DNA of 64,000 nt from Microbacterium invictum (GTDB taxonomy: Bacteria; Actinomycetota; Actinomycetes; Actinomycetales; Microbacteriaceae): NCBI RefSeq assembly GCF_014197265.1, contig NZ_JACIFH010000001.1, forward strand, positions 2,356,001 through 2,420,000. The letters are read 5' to 3'. The translations under genes and the position numbers were made by a program. Below, in pieces: positions 18,886 through 27,529 of this stretch; the first letter of the stretch is position 1, and every line of letters begins with the position of its first letter. The notes beneath the pieces are model-generated. The model was not told where the DNA came from and did no database searches. It was given only the letters and a program-made list of their open reading frames with translations.

Positions 18886-19691
18886 CCTCCGTCCTCGATC
18901 CGTACGCCACCGCGCCGGCACCCGGGCGCTTCCTGACCGGGCTGAACCCGCTCGCCAAGTTGGCCGCGCCGCTGCCCGTGATCGTGCTGCTGGTCTTCGT
19001 GCGCGACCTGGCGACCCCGCTCGCATTCATCGCGCTCAGCTACCTGCTCCTGCTGGTCGGTGCCCCGCTGGGCCGGATGGTCTGGCTTCTGCTCGGCGTC
19101 GCCCTGCCGGCTGCCGCACTCGTCATCGGACTCGGGATGTCGCTGTGGGCCGATCCGGCGGGCGTCGAACACACCGTCCCGCTCCTGTCGATCGGCTCAT
19201 GGACCCTCTACAGCGGCGCCATCCAGATCGGCCTCGCGACCGGTCTGCGCCTGGCGGCGATCTTCGCGCTCGCCCTCATCGCGGGACTGACCACGACCGG
19301 GCCCGACCTGGTCCGCTCGACCGTTCAGCAGCTGCGCGTGCCGTACCGGATCGGGTACACCGCCCTGGCCGCCTTCCGCTTCGTGCCGCGGTTCGGCTTC
19401 GAGCTCGAGGTGATCCGTCAAGCGCACCGGGTCCGCGGATCGCACGGCGGGCGCGGCCCCTTCGCCGCGATCGCCCGCTGGTGGGGCTACATCGTCCCGC
19501 TGCTGGCCGGGGCCATCCGCCACGCCGAACGCGTCGCGCTGGCCATGGACGCGCGGGCGTTCGGTGCGTACGCCGACCGCACCGAGCGCTACATCGTGCC
19601 GTGGCGCATCCGTGACACCGTCTTCGTCTTCGCCTTCTGGGTTGCCTCGGCCGGCATCCTGATCGCCTTCTTCCCGTGGGTGCTCCCGTGA
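18882..19691 (+). CDS. ECF transporter transmembrane component EcfT
   Basis: A 269-residue membrane protein of the EcfT/CbiQ family, which couples the two ATPase domains to an S component. The N-terminal GLNPLAKLAAPLPVIVLL block is typical, with about five hydrophobic helices. The cytoplasmic coupling region includes RVPYRIGYTALAAFRFVPRF and the second Ala-Arg-x motif in AMDARAFGAY near residue 220. GTG at 18882 overlaps the ATPase stop (GTGA). It is followed 61 bp later by the siderophore-interacting protein gene. Confidence 0.92.
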   Translation: MTSVLDPYATAPAPGRFLTGLNPLAKLAAPLPVIVLLVFVRDLATPLAFIALSYLLLLVGAPLGRMVWLLLGVALPAAALVIGLGMSLWADPAGVEHTVPLLSIGSWTLYSGAIQIGLATGLRLAAIFALALIAGLTTTGPDLVRSTVQQLRVPYRIGYTALAAFRFVPRFGFELEVIRQAHRVRGSHGGRGPFAAIARWWGYIVPLLAGAIRHAERVALAMDARAFGAYADRTERYIVPWRIRDTVFVFAFWVASAGILIAFFPWVLP

Positions 19692-19752
19692 CGGCGTTCC
19701 CGTGCTCAGGCGCCGGCATCCCCGGCATCCACCCCCACCGAAAGGACCCGGA

Positions 19753-20616
19753 ATGGCCCGGACCAACGGCATTGTGAAGCCCGCCTCGCAGGACCTCGTG
19801 CATGTGACGGTGCTGCGGACCGAACGGCTCAGCCCGCACTGGATGCGGATCACCCTCGGCGGCGGCGAGATCGATCGGTTCACGCCGATGGGTTATGACC
19901 AATGGTTCCGCATCTTCTTGCCGCTCGGCGGCGACGAGGGGCTCGAACGCCTTCCCGCGAAGGCGCACAAGATCTTCGGGTATCTCAAGTACCTGCGCAT
20001 CCCCGACGGCGTGCGGCCCGTCATGCGCAATTACACCGTGCGCGAGTTCCGCCCAGGTACGGGGGATGCCGGGGCCGAACTCGACGTCGACTTCGTGCTG
20101 CACGGGTCGGGGCCGACCGCCGGCCCGGCCTCACGCTGGGCGCAGGCAGCCGAGCCGGGCGAGAGCGTCGTGCTCATCGACGAGGGCCTGCGGTTCAACC
20201 CCGAGCGCGGCGTCGACCGGGTGCTGCTGGTCGGGGACGAGACCGCCGTGCCCGCGATCGCCGGGATCTGCGCGTCGCTGCCGGTCGATGCCACCGGGGT
20301 CGCGATCCTCGAGGTGCCCACCGCGGACGATGTGCTGGAGTTCCCGGCTCCGGCCGGCATCGACGTCCGCTGGATCGCGCGCGACGCCGACGCGAAGCCC
20401 GGAACCGCGGCGCTCGAAGCTCTGCAGGCGCTGCCCTCCCCGGCATCCGGAACGCATGCGTACATCGCCGGCGAGCAGGAGCTGCCGACCTCGGCGCGCC
20501 GGCACCTCGTCGCGCAGGGCATGGACAAGAACGCCGTCAGCTTCCTCGGCTACTGGCGGGTGGGCGCAGCATCGCCTGCGCCCAAGTCGCAGCAGGCCGT
20601 CGCTGCGGAGCACTGA
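19753..20616 (+). CDS. siderophore-interacting FAD-binding protein (SIP family)
   Basis: A 287-residue cytosolic flavoprotein of the siderophore-interacting family, which reduces ferric siderophores to release Fe2+. The N-terminal FAD domain has HWMRITLGGGEI and the FAD-contacting RPVMRNYTVREFRP near residue 90, then FVLHGSGPTAGPASRWA. The C-terminal NAD(P)H-like domain begins RVLLVGDETAVPAIAGI near residue 160 and ends with the family pattern VSFLGYWRVG. The ATG at 19753-19755 is preceded by AAAGGA. Its place inside an ECF transporter operon under an iron box suggests that iron from an imported chelate is released by this enzyme. Confidence 0.93.
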   Translation: MARTNGIVKPASQDLVHVTVLRTERLSPHWMRITLGGGEIDRFTPMGYDQWFRIFLPLGGDEGLERLPAKAHKIFGYLKYLRIPDGVRPVMRNYTVREFRPGTGDAGAELDVDFVLHGSGPTAGPASRWAQAAEPGESVVLIDEGLRFNPERGVDRVLLVGDETAVPAIAGICASLPVDATGVAILEVPTADDVLEFPAPAGIDVRWIARDADAKPGTAALEALQALPSPASGTHAYIAGEQELPTSARRHLVAQGMDKNAVSFLGYWRVGAASPAPKSQQAVAAEH

Positions 20617-20617
20617 C

Positions 20618-21172
20618 GTGGGCACGGTCACCACCGCCTACCTGCTGACCTGCGCCGCGATCGGCGTCGCGTCGGCCGCGGTGCTCGCGATCGGCTGGTG
20701 GGTCTCGCTCGTGCTGTTCGCGGCCGTGCCGTTCGTGTCGGTCGGCATCGCCGGCCTGTGGGTGCTACCCGCGGTGATCGCGCTGCGGCTGATCCAGCGA
20801 CCGTTCGCCGGCGTGCTCGTCGGCCTCATCTCGGGACTCGTGCTCGCGCCGTTCTACACGGTCACCGCCATCGCGACGACGCTGTTCTGGTCGGCGTTTC
20901 CCGAGCTGCCGTTCCTGGTGACCCTCTATCGGCGGTGGTCGACCTGGCTGCACTACGCCGGCGGGGCGGCAGTGGGCATCGCCTATCCGTTCCTCGCGGC
21001 GCAGTCGTTCGACCTGTGGGCCATGAGCGCGCCGCTTCTGGTCGCGTTCGTGGCGCTGTGCTTCGTGTCGTGCCTGGCCGGCACGTGGCTCGGCATCTTC
21101 ATCGCCGATCGGCTGAGGGATGCCGGAGTCGCGCGCCTCGCCCGGCGCCGCGTCGCGGCGGGTCCCGCCTGA
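20618..21172 (+). CDS. ECF transporter S component (second copy in the operon)
   Basis: A 184-residue membrane protein, GTG start 1 bp after the SIP stop, so it is in the same operon. It has about six hydrophobic segments, starting TAYLLTCAAIGVASAAVLAI, with GLWVLPAVIALRLIQRPFAG and LVLAPFYTVTAIATTLFW. The pattern is that of YkoE-like S components and parallels the S component at 16325-16873. As the gene directly coupled to the SIP, it is the better candidate for the substrate-binding unit of an iron or siderophore-type ECF importer; that assignment is inference. Confidence 0.8.
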   Translation: MGTVTTAYLLTCAAIGVASAAVLAIGWWVSLVLFAAVPFVSVGIAGLWVLPAVIALRLIQRPFAGVLVGLISGLVLAPFYTVTAIATTLFWSAFPELPFLVTLYRRWSTWLHYAGGAAVGIAYPFLAAQSFDLWAMSAPLLVAFVALCFVSCLAGTWLGIFIADRLRDAGVARLARRRVAAGPA

Positions 21173-21359
21173 CCGCGGCATCCACCCCCGACGGCGGACT
21201 TCATCCGTCGCGAAACGTCGCCAACCTGCCGGATAGCGGCACTCTGCGACGGATGACGCGGCGGCAGACGTCCGCTGACCGCGGCATCCACCCCGACAGC
21301 AGACCTCATCCGTCGCAGCGGCAGACGCATGGATGCCGGAGCCCGAGGCCCCGGCATCC
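21170..21359. repeat. intergenic direct and inverted repeats after the ECF operon
   Basis: Two imperfect direct copies of about 41 bp (21170-21211 and 21276-21316) share TGACCGCGGCATCCACCCC and end in CATCCGTCGC. The inverted partner GCGACGGATG sits between them at 21246-21255, so 21202-21255 can fold. A second stem, GGATGCCGG at 21331-21339 with CCGGCATCC at 21351-21359 (11-nt loop), could act as a weak terminator for the operon although no T-run follows. Confidence 0.6.
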
Positions 21360-21721
21360 GTTCCGCTGATGTGAGACGTCACTCGACCTGCGCCCAATCT
21401 GCACTACCTGATCCATGGAGGTAGCGCCCTCGCCCGAGCGACCCACTCGTGGACTCGTCAAATGACTTGATCTCTTGTACCGGCCGTCTCACCCGTACGA
21501 GACGGCATGACCTAGCCGCGACTTCACTGGCCCTACCGACCGTGATCACGTCTGGGCACGACCTGGCGTTCGTATCGTTGCGCTTTGAGAAGTATGCGTC
21601 GGTTGCCTCATCCGCGGCGCCAAGGAAATCGGGTCTTCGAGTGTCCGCATCGGACGGGCTCACCACCCTCTGGCGCTGACCGGTGTCACACGGCGCGATG
21701 CACACCGCGCATGTAAGGGGC

Positions 21722-21961
21722 ATGACTCAAGAAGCCACCCCTATGTCCAAAACAGCCGCTGCGGCCGTGCTCGCCGAGTTCATCGCCGAGCGTGTGCGTC
21801 GCCTCGACCTCGACGACCGTGAACTCCTGGACTTCGACATCGAAGACGCCGTGCACGAGGCCAGGGCGTCCGGCCGCCGTCGGGTCAGGCGGGCAGCAGA
21901 CGTTGGCCCCTCACCGCGGAGCATCCGAATCGCGTATCGCCGTCGCGCCGGTATCATCTGA
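21722..21961 (+). CDS. small basic hypothetical protein
   Basis: A 79-residue protein starting MTQEATPMSKTAAAAV, with a helical LAEFIAERVRRLDLDDRELL stretch and an Arg-rich C-terminus. I recognise no family. It is listed because codon third positions are strongly G/C and the ATG at 21722-21724 has an AAGGGG Shine-Dalgarno about 5 nt upstream. It lies just before tRNA-Arg, as the last protein gene of the core segment. The sequence between 21360 and 21721 shows no convincing gene. Confidence 0.5.
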   Translation: MTQEATPMSKTAAAAVLAEFIAERVRRLDLDDRELLDFDIEDAVHEARASGRRRVRRAADVGPSPRSIRIAYRRRAGII

Positions 21962-22035
21962 GCGGGCGCCGCGGCATACCGAGCACCCTTCCCCGACGAA
22001 CGGGGCTCGAGTGGGTCGAATAGGCTGGGTCAAAC

Positions 22036-22108
22036 GCCTCCGTAGCTCAGTGGATAGAGCAACGCACTCCTAACGCGCAGGTCGCAGGTTCAAATCCTGT
22101 CGGGGGCA
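22036..22108 (+). tRNA. tRNA-Arg (anticodon CCU)
   Basis: A 73-nt cloverleaf. The acceptor stem GCCTCCG pairs with CGGGGGC (one G-U pair), the D arm is GCTC/GAGC, and the T arm GCAGG-TTCAAAT-CCTGT is perfect. The anticodon loop CTCCTAA has CCU at 22069-22071. CCA is not encoded. The anticodon stem is weak: only its three central pairs (CGC/GCG) form, with A-C oppositions at both ends. The gene marks the left boundary of the island: an excisionase-like and an integrase gene follow immediately, and such integrases commonly use tRNA 3' ends as attB. Confidence 0.85.
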
Positions 22109-22212
22109 CCTTGACGCCGCGCGTCGCGAGCTGGGTTCGTCGGTGATCCGTCGGTTATGGCTAGGCTGGCGCATAGGACGCAACTGCTCATCGAGGATCG
22201 CCCGGAGAGATG

Positions 22213-22602
22213 CTATGGTGTCGAGCCTCTCCGGGTATTCTCACGGATGAAGTCGTCGATGGCCTCCCGTGAGATCAGGACCCTGGAACCCACGGACGTC
22301 GACCTGATGTCGCCTCTCGTGATGAGCTTGTGGAGCGTCCCGTAGGAGACTCCAAGCGCTTGAGCAGCGTCCTTGAGCTTGAGCATCCCTCCACCGGGCC
22401 CTGCCAGCGCGCTCGCATCAAGGGCGACGGCATCCTCCGCGGCGACGATGCGCACCTCTGTTGCCTGACACTCCCACTCTCCAATAAAGGCGTAGGGACG
22501 TTCCAGCTGCTCTTTGACCTTCTGGTAGGCATCATCCTCATCGGTCGCTCGCACCCAGCGCTCGACCGTCTCGACTCGCGTTGCCACAAACTTGAATCGC
22601 AT
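22213..22602 (-). CDS. excisionase-like helix-turn-helix protein
   Basis: A 129-residue protein. The N-terminal half (MRFKFVATRVETVERWV) is of unknown type. The C-terminal half, from about residue 70, is an excisionase/MerR-like winged helix: MLKLKDAAQALGVSYGTLHK followed by ITRGDIRSTSVGSRVLISREAIDDFI, the standard DNA-binding excisionase layout. The ATG at 22600-22602 has a strong GGAGGAG Shine-Dalgarno. Located between the tRNA attachment site and the integrase and transcribed towards the tRNA, it probably assists excision. With the integrase disrupted, it may be idle unless the IS leaves. Confidence 0.8.
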   Translation of the reverse strand: MRFKFVATRVETVERWVRATDEDDAYQKVKEQLERPYAFIGEWECQATEVRIVAAEDAVALDASALAGPGGGMLKLKDAAQALGVSYGTLHKLITRGDIRSTSVGSRVLISREAIDDFIRENTRRGSTP

Positions 22603-23503
22603 GAGCCTTCTCCTCCCTAGGCTGCGCAGACTTGCAGGAATCGCCGACAACCGCAGTGCGTACCGCTGCTCCGCATCTTCATTGCACCGCATCGGCTGGC
22701 CGAAGACAACGGACCGATGATCGGCCCAACTACCCGTCTCAATGCGTCGTCCAGATCACTCACCCGCAGGAGGTTCGCTACAACTGCATGCATTGACGCT
22801 CCCGCTACCGCGGCTCACACTGAGGTGGAAGCAGGTTTGCGAGGCCGAAATGGGCAGTATCGCGCCATACGAGACGGTGCACGGGCGCCGGTATCGCGTC
22901 CGCTACCGAAAGCCCGACAAGACCGAAACTGAGAAGCGGGGCTTCGCTTCGCTGCGGGAGGCGAAGCTCTTCTTGGCGACCGTCACCGTGTCGACGGCGA
23001 CCGGTGACTACATCGACCCTGCTCTCGGCAAAGTGGCCCTGGGTAGCTTCGCTGACAGCTGGTTCCGGTCGAAGCGACCCCCCATGCTGAAGCCCTCGTC
23101 GTTTGCCGCGCTCGAGCACTCCTGGCGTGCGCACGTCGCTCCAGCGTGGTCAAATCGCGAGCTGTCCTCTATACACAGGTCAGAGGTACAAGCGTGGGTG
23201 GCGGAGCTCGCGTCCAAGCGGTCGCGTACCGTCGTGCTCCGTGCGCTCGGGGTGCTCGCCGGCATCCTGGACCTTGCCGTCGACGATCGCCGGCTGGCCG
23301 CAAATCCCGCGCGCAATCTTCGCAGCCTGCCGCGGAGAGCTCCCGCGAAACGCCGCGTATATCTATCGCACGAACAGGTGAGCGTTCTCGCCGGAAACTG
23401 TGCGCATCCGACGCTCGTATTGGTGCTCGCATACACAGGGCTGAGATGGGGTGAAGCTACGGCGTTGCGGGTACGCAATGTCAACCGAATTCGCCACCGC
23501 TTC

Positions 23504-24926
23504 GGTCAAGCCCCGGCGAGTGGTGTAGCGGTCGGTGATCCTTCTGCTGTTGGTTTCGGTTAGGCGCTGAGTTCGAGGACGGGCTGGTCGGTCACCTCAT
23601 CTCCGGTGTCGGGGACGAGGGTGAGGCGGGACTTGGCGAGGATGTCGAGTCCGAGGTAGCGGCGTCCTTCGGCCCATTCGTCGGTCTGCTCGGCGAGGAC
23701 GGCGCCGACGAGCCGGATGATCGCGTCGCGGTTGGGGAAGATGCCCACGGAGTCGGTACGGCGGCGGATCTCCCGGTTCAATCTCTCGTTCGGGTTGTTG
23801 GACCAGATCTGCTGCCAGAGCCCGTCGGGGAACCCGGTGAACGCGAGGATGTCGGCGCGGGCGGCGTCGAGGTGAGAGAAGGCGTCGGGGAGTTTCTCGT
23901 CGACGTAGTCCAGGAGCCGGTCGAACTGGGCGTTGACGGCGTCGGCGTCGGGCTGGTCGTAGACGGAGTGCAGCATCGCTTTCACTGCCGGCCACATGGC
24001 CTTCGGTGTCACGCTCATCAGGTTCGCGGCGTAGTGGGTGCGGCATCTTTGCCAGACGGCGCCGGGCAGGTTCGCCGCGATCGCCTCCACGAGGCCGGCG
24101 TGGGCGTCGCTGGTGACCAGGCGCACCCCGCCGAGGCCGCGGGCGACGAGGTCGGCGAAGAACGAGTTCCACGCCGCTCCGGTCTCGCTTGTGGCAACGC
24201 GGAGGCCGAGGACTTCCCGGTGGCCGTCGGCGTTCACCCCGGTCGCGACCAGCACGACGGCGTTGATGACACGGCCGCCTTCGCGGACCTTCATGGTCAG
24301 CGCGTCGGCGGCGACAAACGTGAACGGGCCAGCATCGCCCAGGGGGCGGTGCCGGAACTGGTCGACGTGCTCATCGAGATCCGCCGCCATCCGCGACACC
24401 TGCGACTTCGACAAGCTATGGATCCCGAGGGTCTTGACGAGCTTGTCCATCCGACGGGTCGAGACACCGGCGAGGTAGCAGTCCGCGACCACGGTGATCA
24501 GCGCGGTCTCGGCGCGCTTGCGGCGCTCGAGCAGCCATTCCGGGAAGTAGGTGCCGGTGCGCAGCTTCGGGATCTGCACGTCGATCGTGCCGACCCGGGT
24601 ATCAAGGTCGCGGTGTCGGTAGCCGTTGCGCTGCGCGACACGGTCCGGGGACGCCTGCCCCCATTCCGCGCCGACAACGGCGTCCGCGTCCGCGGACAAG
24701 AGCGTGTTGATCATCGTCTGCAACAGTTGCCGCATCAGATCCGGCGACGAATCGGCGAGGGCTTCACCAAGCAGGCGGGCAGGGTCGAGAATATGAGGTG
24801 CGGTCATCGTGATGATGCCTTTCGAGTGGGATGTGAGAGTTTCCTCGAAGGATCACGCGGTGACCGCACTTCGTCGCGATCGACGAGCCGGCCACCACGG
24901 GCTACACCACTTTATGGGGCACTACT
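23504..24926 (-). mobile_element. IS256-family insertion sequence, 1,423 bp
   Basis: The element is bounded by an 8-bp target duplication ACCGCTTC at 23496-23503 and 24927-24934. Imperfect 26-bp terminal inverted repeats share GCCCC and AGTGGTGTAGC at the same spacing (left end starts GGTCAAGCCCC; right end reads AGTAGTGCCCC on the complement). Size, 8-bp duplication and the single transposase fit IS256. The boundaries are supported because the host integrase frame is continuous across them. Confidence 0.9.
23560..24807 (-). CDS. IS256-family transposase
   Basis: A 415-residue mutator-type DDE transposase that appears intact. The catalytic acidic residues are visible in [30 protein letters not shown] and [18 protein letters not shown]; the NxxERxNRExRRR pattern is diagnostic of IS256. 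The [10 protein letters not shown] segment precedes the helical insertion. The gene fills the element and is transcribed against the integrase it disrupts. Confidence 0.96.
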   Translation of the reverse strand: MTAPHILDPARLLGEALADSSPDLMRQLLQTMINTLLSADADAVVGAEWGQASPDRVAQRNGYRHRDLDTRVGTIDVQIPKLRTGTYFPEWLLERRKRAETALITVVADCYLAGVSTRRMDKLVKTLGIHSLSKSQVSRMAADLDEHVDQFRHRPLGDAGPFTFVAADALTMKVREGGRVINAVVLVATGVNADGHREVLGLRVATSETGAAWNSFFADLVARGLGGVRLVTSDAHAGLVEAIAANLPGAVWQRCRTHYAANLMSVTPKAMWPAVKAMLHSVYDQPDADAVNAQFDRLLDYVDEKLPDAFSHLDAARADILAFTGFPDGLWQQIWSNNPNERLNREIRRRTDSVGIFPNRDAIIRLVGAVLAEQTDEWAEGRRYLGLDILAKSRLTLVPDTGDEVTDQPVLELSA

Positions 24927-25454
24927 ACCGCTTCAGCGTGGAGGAGAACGCAGTCCTAGTGGGTTGGCAGATACAGGTCGGCACACCGAAGAGCTCTCAA
25001 CGCAGATCTGTGCCCTACCCTGAAGGTCTCGATCCACTGTTGGCGGCAGCCTGCGCCGGGAAGCCGTCAGACGGCCTGCTGTTCGGCAATGGGAATACAC
25101 ACATGAAGAAGGAAAACGGCGAGCGCAGCTGGTTTGCCACAGCAGTGCGCCGGGCGCAACGAATAGATCCCTCGATTCCGCGACTGACGCCCCACGACCT
25201 TCGCCACACAGCCGCATCACTCGCAATCAGCTCAGGCGCTAACGTGAAGGCCGTTCAGCGTATGCTCGGGCACGCCTCAGCGGCAATGACGCTGGACACA
25301 TACGTCGACCTTTTCGACGACGACCTAGATTCAGTGGCGTCGAAGCTGAATGAGGCGATGGTGGCCGCCAGTCTGCGACACCAGGGGCCCACCTAACGGC
25401 GGCGTTCCACCTGGCATTCCACGACGACATCGAGGATAGAGCTAGCATCTCCCC

Positions 25455-25922
25455 GTGAGCATCGACCCGGACTTCATCTCGGCGACCGCCGACATCCAGG
25501 GCGACTACCGCTACTCGCTCACTCGAGTCTGGAATGATTCCGTCCCCCAGGTCACCTACGTGCTCCTCAACCCGAGCACCGCCGACGGGTACGAGCTCGA
25601 CAACACGCTCAAGCGCTGTGTGAGCTTCGCCAAGGGCTTCGGTTTCGGGGGTATGAAGATCCTCAACTTGTACGCGTTCCGGACGAAAAGCCCAAAGATC
25701 ATGCTCGCGGCCAAAGACCCCGTCGGCCCGGAAACCGACCGCGAGCTCGCCGCAGCAACTGGTACCGTCATCGCCGGCTGGGGAACGAATGCCGAACCTG
25801 CACGAGTGTTGCACGCGCTGACGCTACTCCCCCAGCTTCACGCCCTCGCCATCACGAAGGATGGCCACCCCGGCCACCCCCTCTACGTGCATAGTTCCGC
25901 TCAACTCGTCGAATGGCCGTAA
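25455..25922 (+). CDS. DUF1643 domain-containing protein
   Basis: A 155-residue protein of the DUF1643 family, recognisable by YRYSLTRVWN, VLLNPSTADGYELDNTLKRC, FGFGGMKILNLYAFR and the C-terminal ALAITKDGHPGHPLYV. The family is frequent in prophages and islands and has no assigned enzymatic activity. GTG at 25455 is the likely start. It lies 58 bp after the integrase 3' half, on the same strand. Confidence 0.88.
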   Translation: MSIDPDFISATADIQGDYRYSLTRVWNDSVPQVTYVLLNPSTADGYELDNTLKRCVSFAKGFGFGGMKILNLYAFRTKSPKIMLAAKDPVGPETDRELAAATGTVIAGWGTNAEPARVLHALTLLPQLHALAITKDGHPGHPLYVHSSAQLVEWP

Positions 25923-26274
25923 CTGGTTGGCCAGTCTTGTCCCGTTCCGGGCATACTGACGCCGACCTTCGAGCGACGATCGTGTTGGTGTTCGCCGCGT
26001 TGCGATGGGCTACGTGCGGACAGGTTCGCGTCGCCTCGGCACATTGCCGACGAACCGTTGCGACGCGGCGATGTACCGGGGATCCGAGGTACCCGCCAGC
26101 GTCGACGAGGCAGGGTGGGCGTACGTCTCAGACGGCGCTCCCCCGATCGACGACATCCGTGTCGGACACACCGCGTGTGGTCACTCCTGATCGTCAACGG
26201 CCGCGCGCATCTGCGAGATGATCGACCCATCCAGCAATGCGCAGAGCCAACCGAGCCGCCAAGGGAGACTGTGA
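25923..26274. other. 352-bp gap, no convincing gene
   Basis: Short frames exist in several phases. One on the plus strand (26005-26190) would encode 61 residues starting MGYVRTGSRR, but it has no Shine-Dalgarno and no recognised family. I see no terminator stem or repeat. Confidence 0.4.
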
Positions 26275-27378
26275 ATGCCGCTGATCGCGATCCACCAAGT
26301 CCGAAGGACGAAGGGCGCGCGTCCAGAGCCCGTGGGAGCGTGGGAAGTACACGGCACAACCGCCGTTCCCTACTATCCGCCTGAACACCAGAAATACCTC
26401 AAGCGCGGTGAGAAGGCGCTGCTGGAACGCCCAACAGAGTCGCTCGAAGAGTGGGTGCACTTCCTCGCCCATAAATCCCCGAGCTGGCGAATTCACAACC
26501 ACAACAGCGAGTCACTCTTCGATACAGCCGACCCCGACGTTATTGCGGCGTACCGCGAAGAGCACTGGGCTTTTCACCAGCACGTCGCGCTGCTGCAGGA
26601 GAAGCAAGCTGCGATTCGTGCCGCCGCCGCTGAAGCTGCAAACGACACTGCCCACGACATGACCCCAGGCTGGGGTGCTACTCGCATCGCGCTCGCACAA
26701 TCGTGGTGGATCGCATCAGAACTCGTCCGACGGCAACCTCAACTCCTTGCGTACGAGATGCACCCTGGCGGAGGACAGTACGACGTACTGTGCGTCACCG
26801 ACCCCGCCTCGTTCTCGCCACACCTAGCATCCGGAGACCTACCACGCGTGATGCTGAACCGAAACGGCACACTTCAGGTCCATCAGGGCGCCAAAGCAGA
26901 AGTCGTCGCAACCTGGATCCAGGCGCTCGAATCGCCCACGCCATACAGCATCGTGAAGGACCTCGAACGGCGCGCAGGATGGCCCCCGCCCCAAACAACG
27001 CCGGCCACGACGAAGCGAGCGCTCGCCTACCGCCTCTTCGCGTCAGCGCTGACCATGACACTCAACGATCGTTTTCGGTGGGATGTAAGGAGTGAGTTCC
27101 TCGACACTTCGGAATACGGAGCGCCCCGCGCCGGCTATCTTGCTGCCTTCCCCGTAGCCGTTGAGTCCGCGAGGACGACACCTACTCTCGGAATCCCAGG
27201 CGAGCCCGAAAGCCACTTCTGGGCACTCCGCCGCGGCGCCGAGACAGTCGTCATCGTGTCGATAGACGGTCAGGCGTATTTCGCGGACGGCAAGCAGGCC
27301 GACCTCATGACCGAGTATCACAAGCACAACCGCCGCATCAATCCGACGACAGTCGCATTGCTCAAGAACTGGATCTGA
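26275..27378 (+). CDS. hypothetical protein
   Basis: A 367-residue protein of unrecognised family. It is rich in Trp and His (AWEVHGTTAVPYYPPEHQ near the N-terminus). It has a helical central region (EEHWAFHQHVALLQEKQAA) and an alpha/beta-looking C-terminal half with HFWALRRGAETVVIVSIDGQAYFAD. No signal peptide or membrane segment is seen. The AACGACACTGCC-type codon use is more A-rich than in the core genes. It stands alone between DUF1643 and the methyltransferase-ATPase fusion, 150 bp upstream of the latter; a defence-related role is possible only by location. Confidence 0.6.
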   Translation: MPLIAIHQVRRTKGARPEPVGAWEVHGTTAVPYYPPEHQKYLKRGEKALLERPTESLEEWVHFLAHKSPSWRIHNHNSESLFDTADPDVIAAYREEHWAFHQHVALLQEKQAAIRAAAAEAANDTAHDMTPGWGATRIALAQSWWIASELVRRQPQLLAYEMHPGGGQYDVLCVTDPASFSPHLASGDLPRVMLNRNGTLQVHQGAKAEVVATWIQALESPTPYSIVKDLERRAGWPPPQTTPATTKRALAYRLFASALTMTLNDRFRWDVRSEFLDTSEYGAPRAGYLAAFPVAVESARTTPTLGIPGEPESHFWALRRGAETVVIVSIDGQAYFADGKQADLMTEYHKHNRRINPTTVALLKNWI

Positions 27379-27529
27379 TATCGGGCGCTCAACGATCGTC
27401 AATGGCCTTCATCGAAGCCGTCAGTTCCTAAATGTCGCATCTGCGTCGAGAAGGATGTCATGATCAAATCCCTACGGATAGGGCGTCCCGCGCCTTGGAC
27501 TGTAGCCGCATGATGAGGGGTTCAGCGCA

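Larger units (their letters stand above)
22850..25396 (+). pseudogene. tyrosine recombinase (integrase) interrupted by an IS256-family element
   Basis: Two in-frame halves flank the insertion. The 5' half (22850-23503, 218 codons) has the AP2-like arm-binding N-terminus (HGRRYRVRYRKPDKTETEKR), the core-binding region and box I TGLRWGEATALRVRNVN. The 3' half (24935-25396) resumes SVEENAVLVGW and carries HDLRHTAASLAISSGANVKA and MLGHASAAMTLDTY with the catalytic R, H and Tyr. Removing 23504-24926 plus one copy of the 8-bp duplication gives a 371-residue integrase without a frameshift, the normal length. The insertion is therefore recent. It probably integrated the island into the adjacent tRNA gene. 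Confidence 0.9.

Noticed and set aside
21379..21723. 114-codon minus-strand frame before tRNA-Arg
   Set aside because: No Shine-Dalgarno, mixed codon use and no recognisable domain; not separable from chance.
26005..26190. short frame MGYVRTGSRR, possibly a serine recombinase remnant
   Set aside because: Only the first few residues suggest it; the rest does not continue as a resolvase and no Shine-Dalgarno is present.
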